Positions 20,104 to 22,517 of a DNA stretch of 22,517 bases are shown in pieces (the first letter of the stretch is position 1; each line of letters begins with the position of its first letter). Made by a program: the position numbers and the translations under genes. The notes beneath the pieces were generated by a model. That model saw only the letters and a program-made list of their open reading frames with translations. It was not told the origin of the DNA and did not search any database. Origin of the DNA: Candidatus Staskawiczbacteria bacterium (GTDB taxonomy: Bacteria > Patescibacteriota > Minisyncoccia > Minisyncoccales > Staskawiczbacteraceae); assembly GCA_903850725.1 (NCBI GenBank), contig CAINMG010000159.1, positions 1-22,517 on the forward strand, given 5' to 3'.

Positions 20104-20997
20104 CTATCGCCTCTCATCCAATTTTCTCCAAGTAACAAGAAGGGTGCTTGCAATAAATATAGAAGAATAAGCGCCTGCAGTTATTCCAATTATCAAAGCT
20201 AAAGAAAAGTATTTTAAAGTCTCCCCTCCAAACAAATACATTGTAAAAAGTGGGATTAAGGTACTAAATACAGTGCTTAAAGATCTGCCAATTGTTTGAT
20301 TTAAACTCAAATTTACATTTTCCTCAAATTGACCCATACCTTTTCTTAAAATATTTTCTCTTATTCTATCAAAAATAACAATCGTATCGTGCACTGAAAA
20401 TCCTAAAACTGTAAGTAAAGCAGCTATTATTGGAATAGTTATTTCCACATTATAAAGTTTTCCCAAAACTGCGAAAACCCCAAGTGGAATCAAAATATCG
20501 TGAAACAATGCAATTAAAGATGTTATGCCATATTTCCATGAAGCTACGGGACGAGAAACTTTTCTAAAAGCAAAAGCAATATATATAGTAATTGCCAAAA
20601 GCACCATTACAATTGCGATTTGAGTTTTGTTTTTTAATTCCTGACCAACTGATGGCCCGATAAACTGAAAGCTTTTCTCTTCTGATTTTGAAAGTTCGTT
20701 TATTTTTGTCAACATTTGCTGGTGGACCGCTTCATCTACGCCTTTAAATTGTAAAATTGCACCTTTTTGACCAGTTGGCTGGATTATAATATCGCCCAAT
20801 TTTAGCTCTTCTAATTGCTTTGAAATTTGCTCATTGCTTGGCCTTGAGTCTGTAAACTCTATTTGCATATTGCTTCCTCCGGTAAACTCAATGCCAAATT
20901 TAAGTCCAAATACAGACAAGCAAACAACTGAAGCAACAATCAAAATTACAGAAATTACATAATATATTAGCGAATACTTTGTAAAATTTATATTCAT
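20104..20997 (-). CDS. secF: Protein translocase subunit SecF
   Basis: 297 aa, normal for stand-alone SecF. Residues 10-30 are the first TM segment, followed by FGIEFTGGSNMQIEF (the FTGG motif of the periplasmic domain), a short periplasmic domain ending GPSVGQELKNKT, then five more TM segments with ALFHDILIPLGVFAVLG, LGFSVHDTIVIFDRIREN (the TM4 signature with Asp and Arg) and a closing FGGETLKYFSLALIIGITAG. With SecD it uses the proton or sodium gradient to pull exported proteins across the membrane. It follows secD by 36 nt, with a small hairpin between, and shares its transcript. Confidence 0.96.
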   Translation of the reverse strand: MNINFTKYSLIYYVISVILIVASVVCLSVFGLKFGIEFTGGSNMQIEFTDSRPSNEQISKQLEELKLGDIIIQPTGQKGAILQFKGVDEAVHQQMLTKINELSKSEEKSFQFIGPSVGQELKNKTQIAIVMVLLAITIYIAFAFRKVSRPVASWKYGITSLIALFHDILIPLGVFAVLGKLYNVEITIPIIAALLTVLGFSVHDTIVIFDRIRENILRKGMGQFEENVNLSLNQTIGRSLSTVFSTLIPLFTMYLFGGETLKYFSLALIIGITAGAYSSIFIASTLLVTWRKLDERR

Positions 20998-21010
20998 TTT
21001 TTTAAATTTA

Positions 21011-21029
21011 CCTGCCTATGGCAGGCAGG
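21011..21029. repeat. CCTGCC-GGCAGG hairpin between secD and secF
   Basis: CCTGCC, tat, GGCAGG then CAGG: a GC-rich 6-bp stem in an otherwise AT-only spacer. No T-run directly follows on the minus strand (AAATTTAAA), so it is more likely a dispersed repeat or a stabilising stem than a terminator. Confidence 0.55.
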
Positions 21030-21033
21030 TTAA

Positions 21034-22476
21034 TTATAATAGCCATTTGGCTTTTTCTGCCCAATTTCCAATAAATACTTGAAGCAAGATTCTGGTAATA
21101 AAGATTGCTGAAAATAAGCTTACCAAAATACCAATACTCAAAGTCAAAGCAAATCCTTTGATAAAACTAGTAGCAAATAAAAACAAAATCGCACACACAA
21201 TCAAAGAATTAAAATTACTATCGCGAATTGAAGGCCAAGCTCTAGCAAAACCTTCTCTGATAGATTGATCCAAGCTTTTACCACTTTTAATCTCCTCTTT
21301 CATTCTAGCAAAAATCAAAATGTTTGCATCAACTGCCATTCCTATAGATAAAATAAATCCACCAATTCCAGCCAAAGTCAAAGTCACGGGAACTAGCTTG
21401 AATATAGATAAAGCAATAGCAACATAAATCAATAAAGCAATAGAAGCCAAGAGTCCTGGAAGTCTATAAAAAATAATCATAAACACAGCCACTGCCAAAA
21501 GACCCCAAATTCCCGCCCACAAAGACTTTTGCAATGAGACAGATCCTAAAGTAGGCCCCACTGTTTCTTGAGAAATTGGAGCACCAATCTTAACTGGTAA
21601 AGCTCCAGAATTTAATCTTCTTGAAATATCATTAGCTGTTTGAGTACTCATTGCTGGCCCCTTTAAACCCGTTCCACCAGTTATAACTGCCCTTCCTCCT
21701 GAAATTTTACCTTGAACAATTGGAGCATATAAATCATTTCCATCAATTTTATTATCTCCTGATGTATCTATTATAGAAGCTCCATCTAAAAATATTGCTA
21801 AAGGTTTATTTACATTTCTTTCAGTAATAGTTTCAAATAATTTTGCCCCATCATCATTAAATAAAAGTTCAATTTCAGGTTTAAATGTTGTTTGATCAAA
21901 AATAACATTAGCAGATTTTAAATACTTTCCAGTTAACTCTGTTATTTTAAAGTATGGATTTTGCAAAGCAATTGTCCAATCCTTAATTTTTGAAATATCT
22001 TCTTTCTTTTCTTGAGCTGTTTGGATTTCTTTAATCTTATCTAAAATTACTTGTGAGTCTTTTTCATCTCTTTGCTCTAAGAACTCTAAATATGGAGTTT
22101 CACCAATCATTTTGATTGCTTGCGCTACATCTTTAACACCAGGCAATTCAACCAAAAGCCTGTCCTGTCCTTGAATTTGTACAACTGGCTCAGAAACTCC
22201 AAACATATTTACTCTTCTTTCAATTACATCACGAAGTCCTGCCATAGCTCCTGCTTTATCATTTGTTTGGCTCAAATCTGCTTGATAAATTAAATTTACA
22301 CCACCTTGTAAATCAAGACCCAAAGTAAAAGGTTTGTTCCAGAAATGTGGTAAAGTCCAAGAAAATTTAGAATTTAAAAAATCAACAGATTTATTAAAGT
22401 AAATTGGGTTTGCAAAATTACCAACTAAAAAAGCTAACACAACAATAGCTATAAAAATATAATATTTAGATTTCAT
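21034..22476 (-). CDS. secD: Protein translocase subunit SecD
   Basis: 480 aa, on the short side for SecD. TM1 is about 4-22, followed by LGLDLQGGVNLIYQ (the conserved SecD D1 motif), RVNMFGVSEPVVQIQGQDRLLVELPG, a P1 region with GKISGGRAVITGG, and VGPTLGSVSLQKSLWAG leading into five TM segments containing GMAVDANILIFARMKEE (TM4 signature) and EGFARAWPSIRDSN. It forms the SecDF export motor with the next gene. The ATG at 22476 is preceded by AT-rich DNA without a Shine-Dalgarno site; its promoter is probably beyond the window edge. Confidence 0.96.
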   Translation of the reverse strand: MKSKYYIFIAIVVLAFLVGNFANPIYFNKSVDFLNSKFSWTLPHFWNKPFTLGLDLQGGVNLIYQADLSQTNDKAGAMAGLRDVIERRVNMFGVSEPVVQIQGQDRLLVELPGVKDVAQAIKMIGETPYLEFLEQRDEKDSQVILDKIKEIQTAQEKKEDISKIKDWTIALQNPYFKITELTGKYLKSANVIFDQTTFKPEIELLFNDDGAKLFETITERNVNKPLAIFLDGASIIDTSGDNKIDGNDLYAPIVQGKISGGRAVITGGTGLKGPAMSTQTANDISRRLNSGALPVKIGAPISQETVGPTLGSVSLQKSLWAGIWGLLAVAVFMIIFYRLPGLLASIALLIYVAIALSIFKLVPVTLTLAGIGGFILSIGMAVDANILIFARMKEEIKSGKSLDQSIREGFARAWPSIRDSNFNSLIVCAILFLFATSFIKGFALTLSIGILVSLFSAIFITRILLQVFIGNWAEKAKWLL

Positions 22477-22517
22477 GAAAGTTTGAATTTTTAATTTTTA
22501 TTATTTATTTTTTATAA

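Noticed and set aside
1..22517. CRISPR array or rRNA genes
   Set aside because: No regularly spaced repeats with unique spacers and no rRNA signatures were found; the direct repeats at 486 and 902 are only two and flank genes.
1..22517. Plus-strand protein genes
   Set aside because: All longer plus-strand frames lie opposite recognised minus-strand genes and encode low-complexity K/F/I/S-rich translations without domains.

Overview
The window looks like a piece of a Candidate Phyla Radiation (Patescibacteria, Parcubacteria-like) genome. It is AT-rich (roughly 30% G+C in most genes by eye), every protein gene lies on the minus strand, and ribosome binding sites are nearly absent: starts follow A/T-rich leaders or sit almost at the predicted transcription start. 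It carries several copies of a large Cys-rich zinc-ribbon family that I know, from memory only, mainly from these lineages. TAA, TAG and TGA all serve as stops, so the UGA=Gly code of Gracilibacteria/Absconditabacteria does not apply. Genus cannot be assigned by reading.

In transcription order (right to left): secD and secF (22476-20104) encode the SecDF translocation motor. A strong promoter then drives a sigma-region-4 plus HARE-HTH DNA-binding protein (19980-18952), closed by a terminator. A second promoter starts a run made of a two-TM small protein, a membrane-anchored protein resembling the N-terminal half of VirD4/HerA-like pumps, a class II Fic enzyme, a 734-aa VirD4/HerA-like ATPase and Cys-rich protein D, closed by a terminator (18916-12180). 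Next come a second, shorter VirD4/HerA-like ATPase (12064-10553) with its terminator and a high-GC seven-TM membrane gene (10287-9679) that has its own consensus promoter, Shine-Dalgarno and terminator and looks foreign. After it lie three more Cys-rich paralogs C, B and A (9604-2942), an unknown 434-aa protein between B and A, and phosphoglycerate kinase. Genes B, A and the 434-aa gene share one promoter-proximal 20-bp palindrome placed exactly 8 nt before each ATG. They may therefore form a small regulon.

The left end (1-1620) holds a small membrane protein, a cold-shock protein and the most striking locus. A tRNA-Val(CAC) gene is cut in its T-loop, with its 5' part at 942-999 and its 3' part at 470-487. 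Between the halves is a 458-bp segment bounded by two identical 42-bp double-hairpin direct repeats, carrying a GIY-YIG nuclease gene and a second, intact tRNA-Val with the same anticodon. I read this as a very small tRNA-targeting mobile element that brings a replacement for the tRNA it breaks. Its repeats, junctions and cargo are visible in the sequence; its mobility is inference.

A second theme is short palindromic repeats lying in frame inside genes: a CCCTGAGC..GTCGAA family in three genes, a TCCGCCNNNGGCGGA family in two or three, and a TTCCCGC..GCGGGAA type in one. They add peptides that the paralogs lack, much like Rickettsia palindromic elements.
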